DNA of 52,710 nt. It comes from Bacteroidota bacterium. GTDB lineage: Bacteria > Bacteroidota > Bacteroidia > Bacteroidales > UBA12077. The position numbers were made by a program, and so were the translations under genes. Numbering within the stretch: position 1 is the stretch's first letter; every line of letters starts with the position of its first letter. Positions 1-10,342 of this stretch are shown piece by piece. Location: the NCBI GenBank assembly GCA_020049295.1, contig JAIFLC010000159.1:1-52710 (forward strand). The letters run 5' to 3'. Under the pieces are notes generated by a model that saw only the letters and a program-made list of their open reading frames with translations, made no database searches and was not told where the DNA came from.

Positions 1-1682
1 AGTGAGAATTTAACTGGAGGAGCTAATCTTACCTTATCATCGGTACCCGATGCTCTAATATTCGTTAGTTTTTTTGTTTTTGTAATATTTAAAACCAGAT
101 CGCCTGATTTAGTGTTTTCACCAACGACCTGTCCTTCGTAGATTTCCTCCATCGGAGAAACAAAGAATTTACCTCTGTCTTGCAGTTTGTCAAGTGCATA
201 AGCAATTGCAAGACCTGTTTCCATAGCTATAAGGGCACCAACATTTCTTTTTTCAAAATCACCTTTATATGGTTCGAATGCTTTAAAACGATGAGCTATT
301 ACAGCTTCTCCAGCAGTGGCAGTCATCATAATGTTTTTTAAACCAATAATACCCCGCGATGGCATATAAAACTCGAGCAAAATACGATCGTTTTTTCTCT
401 CTAGGTTTACCATTTCACCTCTGCGTTGCTGAATAATCTCAATGGCTTTACCCGAATATTCCTCAGGTAAATCAACTGTTAAGTATTCAATTGGTTCGCA
501 CTTTTCACCATCAATGATTTTAACAATTACTTTTGGCTGTCCAACCTGAATCTCATACCCTTCGCGACGCATTGTTTCGATTAATATGGATAAATGGAGA
601 ACACCGCGACCAAATACGGTAAAAGAATCTGCTGAATCTGTCTTTTCGACACGTAATGCGAGGTTTTTTTCAAGCTCCTTGTCAAGTCTTTCTTTTAAAT
701 GGCGCGATGTAACGAATTTACCATCACGACCAAAGAATGGGGAGTTATTTATGGTAAAAAGCATACTCATAGTTGGCTCGTCAATAGCAATAGGATCCAA
801 CCCTTCGGGATTTTCATAATCGGCAATGGTATCGCCAATGCTAAAATCTTCGATTCCTACCAATGCACAAATATCTCCGGATTTTACGAGATCTGTTTTT
901 TTCTTGCTCAATCCTTCGTAAGTAAGTAAATCCTTAATTTTTGTTCTCTGAATACTTCCATCTCGCTTAACTAATGAAACCTGCAATCCTGGTTTTAACG
1001 ATCCACGAAGTAATTTACCAATAGCAATTCGACCAACATATGGAGAATAGTCGAGAGAAGTAATTAAAAGCTGAGGTGTACCTTCTAATGATTGTGGAGC
1101 AGGAATATATTCGATAATACGATCCATTAATGGAGTTATATCTGTGGATGGTTTTTTCCAGTCATCCGACATCCAGTTATGTTTTGCAGAACCATAAATG
1201 GTTGGGAAATTTAATTGAGCTTCGTTAGCATCGAGGTTAAACATAAGATCAAAAACCTGTTCCTGTACTTCTTCTGGGCGGCAATTGGGTTTATCAACTT
1301 TGTTTATAACAACAATTGGTTTTAATCCAAGCGAAAGGGCTTTTTGAAGAACAAAGCGTGTTTGAGGCATAGTGCCCTCAAAGGCATCAACTAAAAGCAA
1401 TACACCATCGGCCATGTTTAAAACACGTTCAACCTCACCACCAAAATCAGCGTGGCCGGGAGTGTCAATTATATTTATTTTATAGTCTTTATAGATTACG
1501 GAAACATTCTTCGACAAAATAGTAATTCCACGTTCGCGTTCCAGATCGTTACTGTCTAAAATTAAATCGCCTGGATTTTCGTTTTCACGGAAAAGTTTAC
1601 CCAACACCAACATTTTATCTACGAGTGTAGTTTTGCCATGGTCGACATGTGCGATAATGGCTATATTTCTGATTTTTTGCAT
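1..1682 (-). CDS. typA: Ribosome-associated GTPase TypA/BipA (3' end beyond window)
   Basis: Translational GTPase of the EF-G/LepA superfamily that binds the ribosome and is needed for ribosome assembly and stress or low-temperature growth. Reading back from the ATG at 1682, the protein begins [19 protein letters not shown], which holds the P-loop. It continues with the G2/switch region ERERGIT, G3 DTPGH, and G4 NKVDKP, then domain II and the BipA-type C-terminal domain. About 560 codons are present, ending near [21 protein letters not shown]; full-length proteins are about 600 residues, so roughly 40 residues lie outside the window. No internal lesion was seen. It is transcribed toward the left edge from a short AT-rich leader and probably stands alone. 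The identification is firm because the motifs and order of domains are characteristic. Confidence 0.96.
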   Translation of the reverse strand, partial: MQKIRNIAIIAHVDHGKTTLVDKMLVLGKLFRENENPGDLILDSNDLERERGITILSKNVSVIYKDYKINIIDTPGHADFGGEVERVLNMADGVLLLVDAFEGTMPQTRFVLQKALSLGLKPIVVINKVDKPNCRPEEVQEQVFDLMFNLDANEAQLNFPTIYGSAKHNWMSDDWKKPSTDITPLMDRIIEYIPAPQSLEGTPQLLITSLDYSPYVGRIAIGKLLRGSLKPGLQVSLVKRDGSIQRTKIKDLLTYEGLSKKKTDLVKSGDICALVGIEDFSIGDTIADYENPEGLDPIAIDEPTMSMLFTINNSPFFGRDGKFVTSRHLKERLDKELEKNLALRVEKTDSADSFTVFGRGVLHLSILIETMRREGYEIQVGQPKVIVKIIDGEKCEPIEYLTVDLPEEYSGKAIEIIQQRRGEMVNLERKNDRILLEFYMPSRGIIGLKNIMMTATAGEAVIAHRFKAFEPYKGDFEKRNVGALIAMETGLAIAYALDKLQDRGKFFVSPMEEIYEGQVVGENTKSGDLVLNITKTKKLTNIRASGTDDKVRLAPPVKFS

Positions 1683-1926
1683 GATACCTAAATTTGAGCG
1701 TGCAAAGGTAGTTGATTTTTAGTTTAATAACATAAAAAAAATGAAAATGTTTAGAGTTGATAAGACGCATATAAAAAGGGAGAAATTAAATAAAACTGCA
1801 TTTAAAGAAAGAAAAAGGTCATTGCAAGTGGGTTTCGAGCAAAGAAATCTTCATTAAAAAAAATTTAAAATTTAAAAAACGAATACCTTATAATCTGCAA
1901 TAAAATTATCAAATTAAAAACAGATA

Positions 1927-1995
1927 AACCCTATGAGGGTTTTATTAGAGTAATTTTTAATAATACAAAATGCAATTAATAACCCTCGTAGGGTT
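1927..1995. repeat. Pair of related palindromes, AACCCT-N3-AGGGTT
   Basis: AACCCTATGAGGGTT (1927-1941) and AACCCTCGTAGGGTT (1981-1995) are each self-complementary around a three-base centre. They are also inverted copies of each other with one mismatch, separated by 39 bases. They could form two small hairpins or one larger stem. Their role is unknown; dispersed palindromic repeats of this look are seen between genes in Bacteroidota. Confidence 0.6.
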
Positions 1996-2020
1996 ATTTT
2001 AACAGGAATAAGATATATTA

Positions 2021-2051
2021 AAAGAGGCTGTCCTTTTGAGACAGCCTCTTT
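2021..2051 (-). terminator. Intrinsic terminator of the DUF2723 gene
   Basis: Perfect 12-base stem AAAGAGGCTGTC / GACAGCCTCTTT around a 7-base loop. On the minus strand the stem runs into TTTTAATATAT, and it begins 19 bases past the stop codon of the gene at 2070-5123. Confidence 0.85.
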
Positions 2052-2069
2052 TAAATAACTGATTTATTT

Positions 2070-5000
2070 CTAATTGCCTTTATACATCATAAATGCATTG
2101 TTCAACGAATTATCGATTTTTGTACTAAGCTCTTTACTGCCAAAATGCAGTGAATAATCTTTTAGGCGTTGTAGAATATGCATTGCAAGTCGTTGTTCGT
2201 AATCGAGTGTTACCATAAATTTCTCGGGAACAGAAAAATAATAATTGAGTTCTTTCTCGGTAATGGTTGCAAATTCCTCGGCATATTTATCTCCTTTTTC
2301 TTTAGCTCCCAGACGATAATAGGTTTCAACTACATCAAGGAAAAACAAATCGTACGGGATGCAATTATGAGGAGTAATTTCGCAGCAACGATCAAGAACT
2401 GCTATTGCTGAATCTCTTTTTCCTTCGATCATTAGCTGTTGCGCCAATCGGGTAAAGTTATTTCGAATTCTCATTACAGAAACAGTACGAACAATAGTAT
2501 GATCAAGCCAAACGGTTGGGTTATTTATGTTGCCCCATTTAAATTCATTCATTAATTTATTGTACATAATCTCTGAGTCAATACGCCCTATGTCGAGATA
2601 ACCTTTAGCTGGCGTTTTAATAGGAACAAATTTATAGGCAAATCCCTCGAGCTGTAAATACTCATCAATACCTATATCTGCATCACCACCTGTAGAAACA
2701 AAGTAAACCGGTCGCTCCCAGTTGTTATTGGCCAGCAAATCCAATATCATAAGCTCACTTTTCATAATTCGAGATTTATTTAAAGTAATCTTTATTTCTG
2801 GTACAACCTTGTCTGCGTCTATTGATTTTACGGTTCCATTAGCCAACACTTTTTCTTTATCAACAGGAATAGTAAATTTATTTGCGGGTAAATAATCAAT
2901 CCATTCGTTTTGTCCAACTTGTTGTTTTGTTCTTTTATCATCCGAAGCAACAAAATCAATGGCCTTCTTCAAATCAACATAATCGGGAATTCGTTCATTA
3001 ATATAAACCACATCGCGAACTCCGTTAATATATTGTTCATGTTCTATTCCGAAAGGTACAGGTTCGGAGTCATAGGCTTTTCGTTTCATCTGGTCAATAT
3101 ACCAATCGGTATTTAATAGCGAGAGATTTACAATTCGAACATCTGTTCTTATTCCTTCCACTTCTTGAGCATACCAAAGAGGGAAAGTGTCGTTATCGCC
3201 ATGTGTAAACAGAATGGCGTTTGGTGCGCAGGAGTTTAAATAATTATAAGCAAAATCCCTGGCTACATATCGGTTTGATCGGGTATGGTCATCCCAGTTT
3301 TCGCTAGCCATAATTCCGGGTACAAAAACAAGGCAAACAATTGTTACCAGTGATGTACTTACCATGCCGTTTACTTTTTTGCTTAACACATCAAATAAGG
3401 CATAAACACCTAATCCAATCCAAATTGTAAAAGCATAAAACGATCCTGCATAAGCATAATCACGCTCACGTGGCTGAATAGGATATTGGTTCAGATAAAC
3501 AACAATTGCAAGACCGGTAAGAATAAATAATAGAAAAACAACAATAAAATCATTAAAATGCTTACGTAACTGAAAATAGAATCCAACCAAGCCGAGCAGG
3601 AATGGAAGCATAAAGTATACATTCCGTGATTTACTGTTTTTCATTGAATCGGGTAAATTATCCTGAGGTCCAATTAATTTATTGTCGATTGCCTTTATTC
3701 CTGTAATCCAGTTTCCATTAAGCAATTCGCCATGGCTTTGTGTATCGTTTTGTTTTCCCGAAAAATTCCACATAAAATAACGGATATACATATGTCCAAT
3801 TTGGTAGGTAAAGAAAAATCTAAGATTTTCTCCAAAGCTTGGTAATACAACTGTTTTGGGTTCACCATTATAATCGGTTATCGACATTTTCTTACCTGTT
3901 ATATCTCCCCATTTAACATATTCATTAATATGCTCTTCCTTCGGGCTGTACATTCGAGGGAAAACGGTAGTAAAACGTTCATCGTAAATATATTTTGAAT
4001 TTAGCGAATATGATTTAATGTATTTGCCATCCTTTTGACGGTATGTATATGGTTCTTTGCTATCAACAATTGGTGCACTATAATATTGTCCTTTAACTAA
4101 TGGCCTGTCACCATATTGCTCACGGTTTAAATAGTGCAACAAATTAAAAACTGTTTCCGGGTTGTTCTCATCCATAGGTGGATCAGCCAAAGATCGGATT
4201 ACAATCATTGTAAAACTTGAATATCCGATAAGAATAACTATAAAAGCGACCAGAATAGTGTTTAATATAACTTTTTGTTTTTTTACAGTGTAATAAATAC
4301 CCCATACAACCAATCCAATTAATAAAGCAATATAAAAGAAAAGGCCTGAGTTAAATGGCATTCCAAAGCCATTTACAAACATTAGTTCAAACCAAGTTGC
4401 CGCTGTAACAACTCCTGGAATGATAATGTACATAACCGATCCAAGGATAACCAAGGAAATAAGAAATGCACCGATAACACCTTTACGGGTTACTTCATAC
4501 TTTTTAAAGTAATAAACAAAAACAATAGCAGGTATTGCTAAAAGATTTAATAAGTGAACCCCAATTGATAATCCCATCATATAGGCGATAAGGATTATCC
4601 ATCGGTTAGCGTGTTTTTCGTCAGCTTCATTTTCCCACTTAAGGATAGCCCAAAAAACAAAAGCAGTAAAAAATGATGATAATGCATAAACCTCTCCTTC
4701 GACTGCCGAAAACCAGAATGTATCAGAAAAAGTATATGCCAGCGCACCAACAGCGCCGCTTCCTATTACTGCAATTAGCTGACTTGTGGTTAATTCTTTT
4801 GAATTAGAAATAAATCTTTTGGCAAGATGGGTAATGGTCCAGAATAGAAATAATATTGTAAATGAACTTGCTAATGCCGACATAGCATTAACCATTTTTG
4901 CTACCTGAGTAACGTCACTTGCAAAAACCGAAAAAAACCGGGCAATTATCATAAAGAATGGAGCACCGGGAGGATGTCCTACTTCAAGTTTAAAAGCAGT

Positions 5001-5123
5001 AGCAATAAATTCACCGCAATCCCAGAAACTGGTTGTGGGCTCTATAGTTAATAAATAAACTGCAGATGCAATAATAAAAACGATCCATCCGGTTACCAGG
5101 TTAACAATTTTATATCTGTTCAT
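2070..5123 (-). CDS. DUF2723 polytopic membrane protein (putative glycosyltransferase)
   Basis: A 1017-residue integral membrane protein of the DUF2723 family (TMEM260-like), related to GT-C mannosyltransferases and widespread in Bacteroidota. In this phylum the family is suspected to mannosylate exported proteins using a lipid-linked sugar. The N-terminus has a hydrophobic helix, then TTSFWDCGEFI and KLEVGHPPGAPFF, the conserved family motif with the acidic residue expected at a GT-C active site. At least ten hydrophobic segments follow to about residue 600. A soluble region with FTHGDNDTFPLWYAQEV (about residue 650) and a helical, possibly TPR-like C-terminal tail of about 150 residues complete it. 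It is a single gene with its own terminator. Family membership is clear; the exact substrate is not. Confidence 0.88.
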   Translation of the reverse strand: MNRYKIVNLVTGWIVFIIASAVYLLTIEPTTSFWDCGEFIATAFKLEVGHPPGAPFFMIIARFFSVFASDVTQVAKMVNAMSALASSFTILFLFWTITHLAKRFISNSKELTTSQLIAVIGSGAVGALAYTFSDTFWFSAVEGEVYALSSFFTAFVFWAILKWENEADEKHANRWIILIAYMMGLSIGVHLLNLLAIPAIVFVYYFKKYEVTRKGVIGAFLISLVILGSVMYIIIPGVVTAATWFELMFVNGFGMPFNSGLFFYIALLIGLVVWGIYYTVKKQKVILNTILVAFIVILIGYSSFTMIVIRSLADPPMDENNPETVFNLLHYLNREQYGDRPLVKGQYYSAPIVDSKEPYTYRQKDGKYIKSYSLNSKYIYDERFTTVFPRMYSPKEEHINEYVKWGDITGKKMSITDYNGEPKTVVLPSFGENLRFFFTYQIGHMYIRYFMWNFSGKQNDTQSHGELLNGNWITGIKAIDNKLIGPQDNLPDSMKNSKSRNVYFMLPFLLGLVGFYFQLRKHFNDFIVVFLLFILTGLAIVVYLNQYPIQPRERDYAYAGSFYAFTIWIGLGVYALFDVLSKKVNGMVSTSLVTIVCLVFVPGIMASENWDDHTRSNRYVARDFAYNYLNSCAPNAILFTHGDNDTFPLWYAQEVEGIRTDVRIVNLSLLNTDWYIDQMKRKAYDSEPVPFGIEHEQYINGVRDVVYINERIPDYVDLKKAIDFVASDDKRTKQQVGQNEWIDYLPANKFTIPVDKEKVLANGTVKSIDADKVVPEIKITLNKSRIMKSELMILDLLANNNWERPVYFVSTGGDADIGIDEYLQLEGFAYKFVPIKTPAKGYLDIGRIDSEIMYNKLMNEFKWGNINNPTVWLDHTIVRTVSVMRIRNNFTRLAQQLMIEGKRDSAIAVLDRCCEITPHNCIPYDLFFLDVVETYYRLGAKEKGDKYAEEFATITEKELNYYFSVPEKFMVTLDYEQRLAMHILQRLKDYSLHFGSKELSTKIDNSLNNAFMMYKGN

Positions 5124-5148
5124 GGGTTGTGGTTTAAAATTTAAATCT

Positions 5149-5156
5149 CAAAACTA
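5149..5156 (-). promoter_or_regulatory. Candidate -7 box for the DUF2723 gene
   Basis: On the minus strand this reads TAGTTTTG, matching the Bacteroidota consensus TAnnTTTG, about 26 bases before the start codon at 5123. No convincing -33 element was found at the usual spacing, so support is limited. Confidence 0.3.
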
Positions 5157-5317
5157 ATTCAATTTATTTTTATTAATGATTATTCAATAAAAATATTGCC
5201 ATAATTATAAAAAAAATATTGCAAAAGACCCAATTTGGTTCGAAAATACGTAAATTAGCCAATTCTAAAACATTGTATTTGTTATTGGTTCTCAAATTAT
5301 TATAAGTAAACTTGATC

Positions 5318-5665
5318 ATGAAAACGAATAAATGGAAAGAAAGAAAAGATATCGTTTATAGCACAAACCCGGATTTTAATTACAAATACGATAAGACTCA
5401 AAATGAGCAAGTAACAATTGATCCAAGTAAACAAAAATTAAAAGTTTATATGGATTCAAAGGCTCGTTCTAAAGGAAAACAGGCTACCGTGGTTAATGGA
5501 TTTGTTGGCTCAGAAGAAGATTTAAAAGACCTGGCAAAACTATTAAAAACAAAATGTGCTGTTGGCGGTACAATTAAAGAAGGAGAGATAATTATTCAGG
5601 GTGATTTCAGAGATAAATTAATTCAGATTTTATCTACCCAGGGATACAAAGCAACAAAGATTTAG
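5318..5665 (+). CDS. SUI1/eIF1-like translation initiation factor (YciH family)
   Basis: A 115-residue protein of the SUI1 family, the bacterial relatives of eukaryotic eIF1, thought to influence start-codon selection on the 30S subunit. The C-terminal 80 residues carry the SUI1 fold: KLKVYMDSKARSKGKQATVV, then GFVGSEEDLKDLAKLLKTKC, the glycine-rich AVGGTIKEGEIIIQGDF, and the closing LSTQGYKA. The frame is open two codons further up to a TTG at 5312, but the ATG at 5318 is preferred because it starts MKTNKWKERKD, like other family members. The next gene begins 2 bases after the stop, so the two may share a transcript although they look unrelated in function. Confidence 0.9.
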   Translation: MKTNKWKERKDIVYSTNPDFNYKYDKTQNEQVTIDPSKQKLKVYMDSKARSKGKQATVVNGFVGSEEDLKDLAKLLKTKCAVGGTIKEGEIIIQGDFRDKLIQILSTQGYKATKI

Positions 5666-5667
5666 CG

Positions 5668-7287
5668 ATGATTAAATTTTGTGAGATGGGGAAAATTTTA
5701 AATACAATATGGATTATTATTTTATTTAGTTTTTGTGCAGTTGCTCAAGATACATTAAAAGTAATGCATTACAACTTGCTTTATTATGGGAAAAATACGT
5801 CCTATTGTACAAGTGTAAACAATTCTGTTGATACGAAAAATAGTAATCTAAAAATCATAATAAAACATGTAAAACCAGATATTTTCAGTGTTAATGAGCT
5901 GGATGGAGATGAAGCCTATCCAGTAGCTGATGATGCAACATATTTGTTGAATAATGCATTGAATGTTGATGGTGTAGATTATTACAATCGAACAACTTTC
6001 CCAAAAACCTATCTGGCAAATACCGTTTTTTACAATTCTCAAAAGCTGAAACTTAAAAAACATACTCCCATAAGCTTTACCATTTCAACAGATAAGGTTT
6101 TTAATGCCTATACTTTTTATTACAATGCACCAGATCTGTCAACAACAAATGATACGGCTTTTATTACCTGTATTGTGGCTCATTTTAAGGCAGGGAGTTA
6201 TTCAGAAAATATTCAAGAGCGAGTTTTAGAAGCTGGAATTGTAATGGATTATCTTACAAGTTTGGGTGTTGCAGGTAATTATCTTTTTCTGGGTGATCTA
6301 AATTTATACACTTCTTCTGAAGGAGCTTTTCAAAAACTAATAAATCCATCAAATTCATTATACAAGTTTTATGATCCGGCTAATCAGATTGGGGATTGGA
6401 ATAATAATTATGCCTATAGATATATCCACACCCAATCAACACATGTAAGCGGAGACTGCCATTCGGGAGGAGGAATGGATGATAGATTTGACTTTATTTT
6501 AGCTTCAGACTACATTATAAACGGTACCCACAAAGTCACATATGTTCCAAATTCGTATAAAGCAATTGGGCAGGACGGAAGTTCGTTTAATAATTCGATA
6601 AATACGACAACCAACACATCAGTACCTTCCAATGTTGCACAAGCCTTGTATAGTATGTCTGATCATTTGCCAGTTTACCTAGAACTTAAAATAGACCAAA
6701 CGTCAGTTAATTATTTAAACATATATAATATTTATTACACTCCTTCAACTCCAAACTCCTTAAATTCTACATCTATTTATGCTGCATTAAAAGATATCGA
6801 TAACCAGGTAAAGCAGATGAGAATAATCTGGGGTAATGAAACAGAAAATTATCCTAACAGGATCACCATGACTGCGTCGGAGAATGTTTATAGTGGCATT
6901 ATCAGCCAGTTTCCAATTGGAACAGAAATATATTTTAAAATAGCAGGATATAACATTTCTGATAACATCATTGTATTGAGTGAGGAATTTCATTTTACGG
7001 TTTCCGATCCATTGAATATCGAAATTAATGACAGCGATCTGAAAGATTTAATAATTACATCCCTCGTGCATGATAACATTACCATTTCGGGTAATCTAAT
7101 GGAAACAAGCAAGTTGAAAATAGAGCTAATTAAGCTTAACGGAGAAACGATTATTGAGAGTTTGATTAATCAGCAATCAGGCTATTTTAATGAAAAAATA
7201 CACGTAGATAATATTTCTAAAGGTATTTATTTAATCCGATTATCAACAGAAAAAGGTATTTATAGTAAAAAGATTATCATTCAATAA
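5668..7287 (+). CDS. Secreted endonuclease/exonuclease/phosphatase-family protein with T9SS sorting domain
   Basis: A 539-residue exported protein. An N-terminal hydrophobic signal sequence ends near FCAVAQD. Residues about 30-345 form an endonuclease/exonuclease/phosphatase fold, with MHYNLLYYG at the first strand, the metal-binding acid in SVNELDGDEA, GDLNLYT, DDRFDFIL and the terminal SDHLPVYLEL, so the metal and catalytic residues look intact. A linker follows, and the last ~80 residues resemble a type A C-terminal sorting domain of the type IX secretion system, ending GIYLIRLSTEKGIYSKKIII. It probably acts at or beyond the outer membrane, as a nuclease or phosphatase. Alternative start ATG at 5686 (MGKILN) would give a more ordinary signal peptide. 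Starts 2 bases after the SUI1 gene. Confidence 0.85.
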   Translation: MIKFCEMGKILNTIWIIILFSFCAVAQDTLKVMHYNLLYYGKNTSYCTSVNNSVDTKNSNLKIIIKHVKPDIFSVNELDGDEAYPVADDATYLLNNALNVDGVDYYNRTTFPKTYLANTVFYNSQKLKLKKHTPISFTISTDKVFNAYTFYYNAPDLSTTNDTAFITCIVAHFKAGSYSENIQERVLEAGIVMDYLTSLGVAGNYLFLGDLNLYTSSEGAFQKLINPSNSLYKFYDPANQIGDWNNNYAYRYIHTQSTHVSGDCHSGGGMDDRFDFILASDYIINGTHKVTYVPNSYKAIGQDGSSFNNSINTTTNTSVPSNVAQALYSMSDHLPVYLELKIDQTSVNYLNIYNIYYTPSTPNSLNSTSIYAALKDIDNQVKQMRIIWGNETENYPNRITMTASENVYSGIISQFPIGTEIYFKIAGYNISDNIIVLSEEFHFTVSDPLNIEINDSDLKDLIITSLVHDNITISGNLMETSKLKIELIKLNGETIIESLINQQSGYFNEKIHVDNISKGIYLIRLSTEKGIYSKKIIIQ

Positions 7288-7294
7288 ATTTCTC

Positions 7295-10201
7295 ATGAAA
7301 AAATACGTTCTGTATGGTTTCATATTTCTTTTTATTTTTTCAGGGAAAGGAGTTTTTGCCCAGTTTTATTCAACAGGTCAGGATCCATCAGTTGTTAGGT
7401 GGAATCAAATAAATTCAGAACATTTTCAGATCATTTTTGATCGCGATTTCGAATCAAAAGCACAAGAAATAGCGAATATTCTTGAGTATTATTATAAGCA
7501 GGCAAATTTTTCGCTTGATCATGAACCAAGAAAAATTTCAGTTATTGTTCATAATCAAACAATCCGATCAAATGGTTATGTAAGTTGGGCACCCAAACGC
7601 ATGGAATTATTTACTACTCCATCACAGGATATGTTGCCTGAACCATGGCTTGAACATTTGTGTCTGCACGAAATGCGTCATGTGGTTCAAATAGATAAGC
7701 TTAATCAAGGAATAACAAAAATACTATCTGTATTATTTGGACAAATGGCAGTAGGAATGGCTGCAGGACAATTGCCGATGTGGTATTATGAAGGAGACGC
7801 TGTTAGCACCGAAACAGTTTTTGGAAAATTTGGCAGAGGACGATCGCCTATGTTCGAAAAAAATATCAGAACACATTTACTGAGCGACGAAAAACAGTTT
7901 ACAATTGATCAGATGCTCTTCGGCTCGTATGGTAGATATATTCCGAATCATTATGAATTCGGGTATCAGCTAACGGCTTATCTTAGAACAAAATACGGAG
8001 CTAAATCATGGAGTTCTATTCATGATCATGTGGCCAGAAATTCATTTACTTTTTTTCCAACTCCACTGGCTTTTTCAGCAGGATTAAAAAAACAGTATGG
8101 AATAAATCAAAAACAACTATTTAAAGGAACACTAAATTATCTTGATAGTATTTATAAAGTAGAAGAAATTGATTATAAGGCGATACAAGCTAAGCGGTTT
8201 CAACAATATACAATTGATGGGTATGAAGATTATATTAATCCCATATCCATTGATAATCAGAAAGTTATTTGTTTAAAAAAAGGACTAGGACATATTCCTC
8301 AATTTGTCCTTATTACACCAGAGAAAGAAACGGCTATTTTTGAGCCAGGCATTTTAGTTTCAGACGATTTTTCAGCGGCTAAAAATTTTATAGTTTGGGC
8401 TGAATATAAACCCCATTTTCGTTGGCAAAACAAGGAGTATTCAACGATTAAAATGGTTAATATCGAAACTAAAAAAGAAAGGCTGGTTGTTTCAAAAAGC
8501 CGTTATTTTAGTCCGGATATTTCAGCTGATGCAAATAAAATAGCAGTTGTTGAAGTAAGCACAGATAATCAATGTTACCTAACTATTATTAGTTCATTCA
8601 AAGGAGATATTATTTACAGAGTTCCTTCAACTAATTTTATAATGAGACCGAAATGGTCTCCAGATTCTAAATCTGTATATTTTATTGAATTAACCGATAG
8701 TGGTAAACAAGTTTCGAAATATAGTGTTGAAAATAACTCCTGGGAAGTAATATTTGCATTTGAAAATACGGATATACAGAGAATTATTCCAACCGAAAAG
8801 TATGTTTTCTTTCATTCAACACTTAATGGTAGAGATGAAGTTTATTTATTTGATCCTTCGACCAAAGACAAATATCAGATGTCCCTTTCTTCATCAGGGA
8901 TTGTGGATTTTTGTATCGATAAGAATGCCAAAGATATTATTATAGCCGAACATTCTTCGCAAGGCAATAGACTTGCTGTAATTCCTATAGAAAGAGGGTT
9001 GTGGAAAGACATGAGCGAGAAAACCAATAAGCAGATGCATTTTTCTGAAAAGTTGACAGATCAGGAAAAATTCATTTCTGGTGATGAAAAAATCCCGGCA
9101 GAAAAATATACAACAAAGGCATACAATAAACTTATGAATGGCTTCAATTTTCATAGTTGGATTCCCTTTTATTTTGATTACTCAAATGAATCTATTAATG
9201 GATTTTTATCAGATCCAGGCAACCTGATAAAACAAATTCATCCAGGAGTAATGCTATTGTCACAAAATAAGCTTAGTACAGCGGAATCAATTCTGGGTTA
9301 CGCATATAAAAATGGGCATCATTATATACAATCATCAGTTATTTATAAAGGATTTGTTCCTGTTATTACGCTTTCAGCAGATTATGGAAATATACGTCAG
9401 TATTTTGCTCCTGATGATACTGATTGGCATCCAGAGATTGGGTACAATGACTTATCATATAATATTGATATTTACCTTCCTGTGAATTTTTCAACTGGAA
9501 AAATGAGCGGCGGTTTTATTCCGCGAATTAATGTTGATTACCACAATACATATTATTATCATTTTTTGGATGATTATTATGTAGCAGGGAACGAGTTTTT
9601 TACAGAACAACTCATGTTTTATTGGCTAAAGCGAACATCACATCGTGATATTCAACCAACAATAGGGATCGTTTTTAATTACGAATTGCAAAATACTCCA
9701 TTAGAAAAAGAATTGTTTGGTTATATGTCTTCTATTGATGGCACATTATATCTTCCGGGATTTTTTAAAAATCATGGAATTAAGCTAAACGCAGGATATC
9801 AATTTCAGGATCCTAAATTGTACCTTTATGGAAGCAATTTTGATTTTCCTCATGGTATTGAAGAATTTAGAACCGAAAAGTTTAAGAAAATTTATTGTGA
9901 TTATGTTTTCCCTATTGCTTATCCAGATTGGAGTCTTGGTCCAGTTTTTTATGTAAAACGAATAAAGAGCAATGTGTTTTTTAATTATGCAAATAATAAA
10001 TTCAGAGCCAAAAATAATTCTACCAATACCATCTATTGGGCAAACTATAACCTTGTAAGTTATGGTATTGAATTATCTGCAGACTATCATTTGCTTCGAA
10101 TGATTTTTCCTCTGAATACGGGGATACGTATAGGATATACAAACTTCTCAAATAACGTATTTTCGGAAGTAATATTTGGAATCGATATTTCTGGAATGTA
10201 A
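7295..10201 (+). CDS. Exported HExxH metallopeptidase-like / beta-propeller / beta-barrel protein
   Basis: A 968-residue protein with a signal sequence ending near GVFAQF. Residues about 35-270 look like a gluzincin zinc peptidase: HEMRH at 125-129 gives two zinc ligands and the catalytic glutamate, and YYEGDAVSTE around 166 supplies a plausible third ligand. Residues about 320-590 contain repeats of the TolB/PD40 propeller type (SPDISADANKIAVVE; RPKWSPDSKSVYFIE). The last ~330 residues are rich in alternating aromatic strands such as GYQFQDPKLYLYG and HLLRMIFPLNTGIRIGYTNF, as expected for an outer-membrane beta-barrel. Family members are usually annotated as hypothetical or peptidase MA-like. 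It starts 7 bases after the secreted nuclease, suggesting a shared transcript. Substrate unknown. Confidence 0.7.
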   Translation: MKKYVLYGFIFLFIFSGKGVFAQFYSTGQDPSVVRWNQINSEHFQIIFDRDFESKAQEIANILEYYYKQANFSLDHEPRKISVIVHNQTIRSNGYVSWAPKRMELFTTPSQDMLPEPWLEHLCLHEMRHVVQIDKLNQGITKILSVLFGQMAVGMAAGQLPMWYYEGDAVSTETVFGKFGRGRSPMFEKNIRTHLLSDEKQFTIDQMLFGSYGRYIPNHYEFGYQLTAYLRTKYGAKSWSSIHDHVARNSFTFFPTPLAFSAGLKKQYGINQKQLFKGTLNYLDSIYKVEEIDYKAIQAKRFQQYTIDGYEDYINPISIDNQKVICLKKGLGHIPQFVLITPEKETAIFEPGILVSDDFSAAKNFIVWAEYKPHFRWQNKEYSTIKMVNIETKKERLVVSKSRYFSPDISADANKIAVVEVSTDNQCYLTIISSFKGDIIYRVPSTNFIMRPKWSPDSKSVYFIELTDSGKQVSKYSVENNSWEVIFAFENTDIQRIIPTEKYVFFHSTLNGRDEVYLFDPSTKDKYQMSLSSSGIVDFCIDKNAKDIIIAEHSSQGNRLAVIPIERGLWKDMSEKTNKQMHFSEKLTDQEKFISGDEKIPAEKYTTKAYNKLMNGFNFHSWIPFYFDYSNESINGFLSDPGNLIKQIHPGVMLLSQNKLSTAESILGYAYKNGHHYIQSSVIYKGFVPVITLSADYGNIRQYFAPDDTDWHPEIGYNDLSYNIDIYLPVNFSTGKMSGGFIPRINVDYHNTYYYHFLDDYYVAGNEFFTEQLMFYWLKRTSHRDIQPTIGIVFNYELQNTPLEKELFGYMSSIDGTLYLPGFFKNHGIKLNAGYQFQDPKLYLYGSNFDFPHGIEEFRTEKFKKIYCDYVFPIAYPDWSLGPVFYVKRIKSNVFFNYANNKFRAKNNSTNTIYWANYNLVSYGIELSADYHLLRMIFPLNTGIRIGYTNFSNNVFSEVIFGIDISGM

Positions 10202-10220
10202 TTAAATAATTATAGCTGAA

Positions 10221-10250
10221 TTGTTTTCAGGATTTTTAGGAGTATATTTG
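10221..10250 (+). promoter_or_regulatory. Candidate promoter of the bactofilin gene
   Basis: TTG at 10221-10223, 19 bases, then TATATTTG at 10243-10250: a good match to the Bacteroidota primary sigma consensus. A second TATATTTG at 10288-10295 lies nearer the gene but lacks a -33 partner. Confidence 0.5.
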
Positions 10251-10342
10251 ACTGTAATTTTAATCACGAGTTAAAAAATAATTTATTTATATTTGTCGTT
10301 TTCCAACAAGTTTGAATAAGTTAAACCATAAATTAACATATC

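Larger units (their letters stand above)
1683..2069. other. Intergenic region with two palindromes and a terminator
   Basis: This AT-rich gap of 387 bases lies between the typA start and the 3' end of the DUF2723 gene, both on the minus strand. No open frame with family character was seen. It holds two related 15-base palindromes (1927-1941 and 1981-1995) and an intrinsic terminator (2021-2051). The typA promoter should also lie here, but no clear TAnnTTTG box at a good distance could be picked out. Confidence 0.6.
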
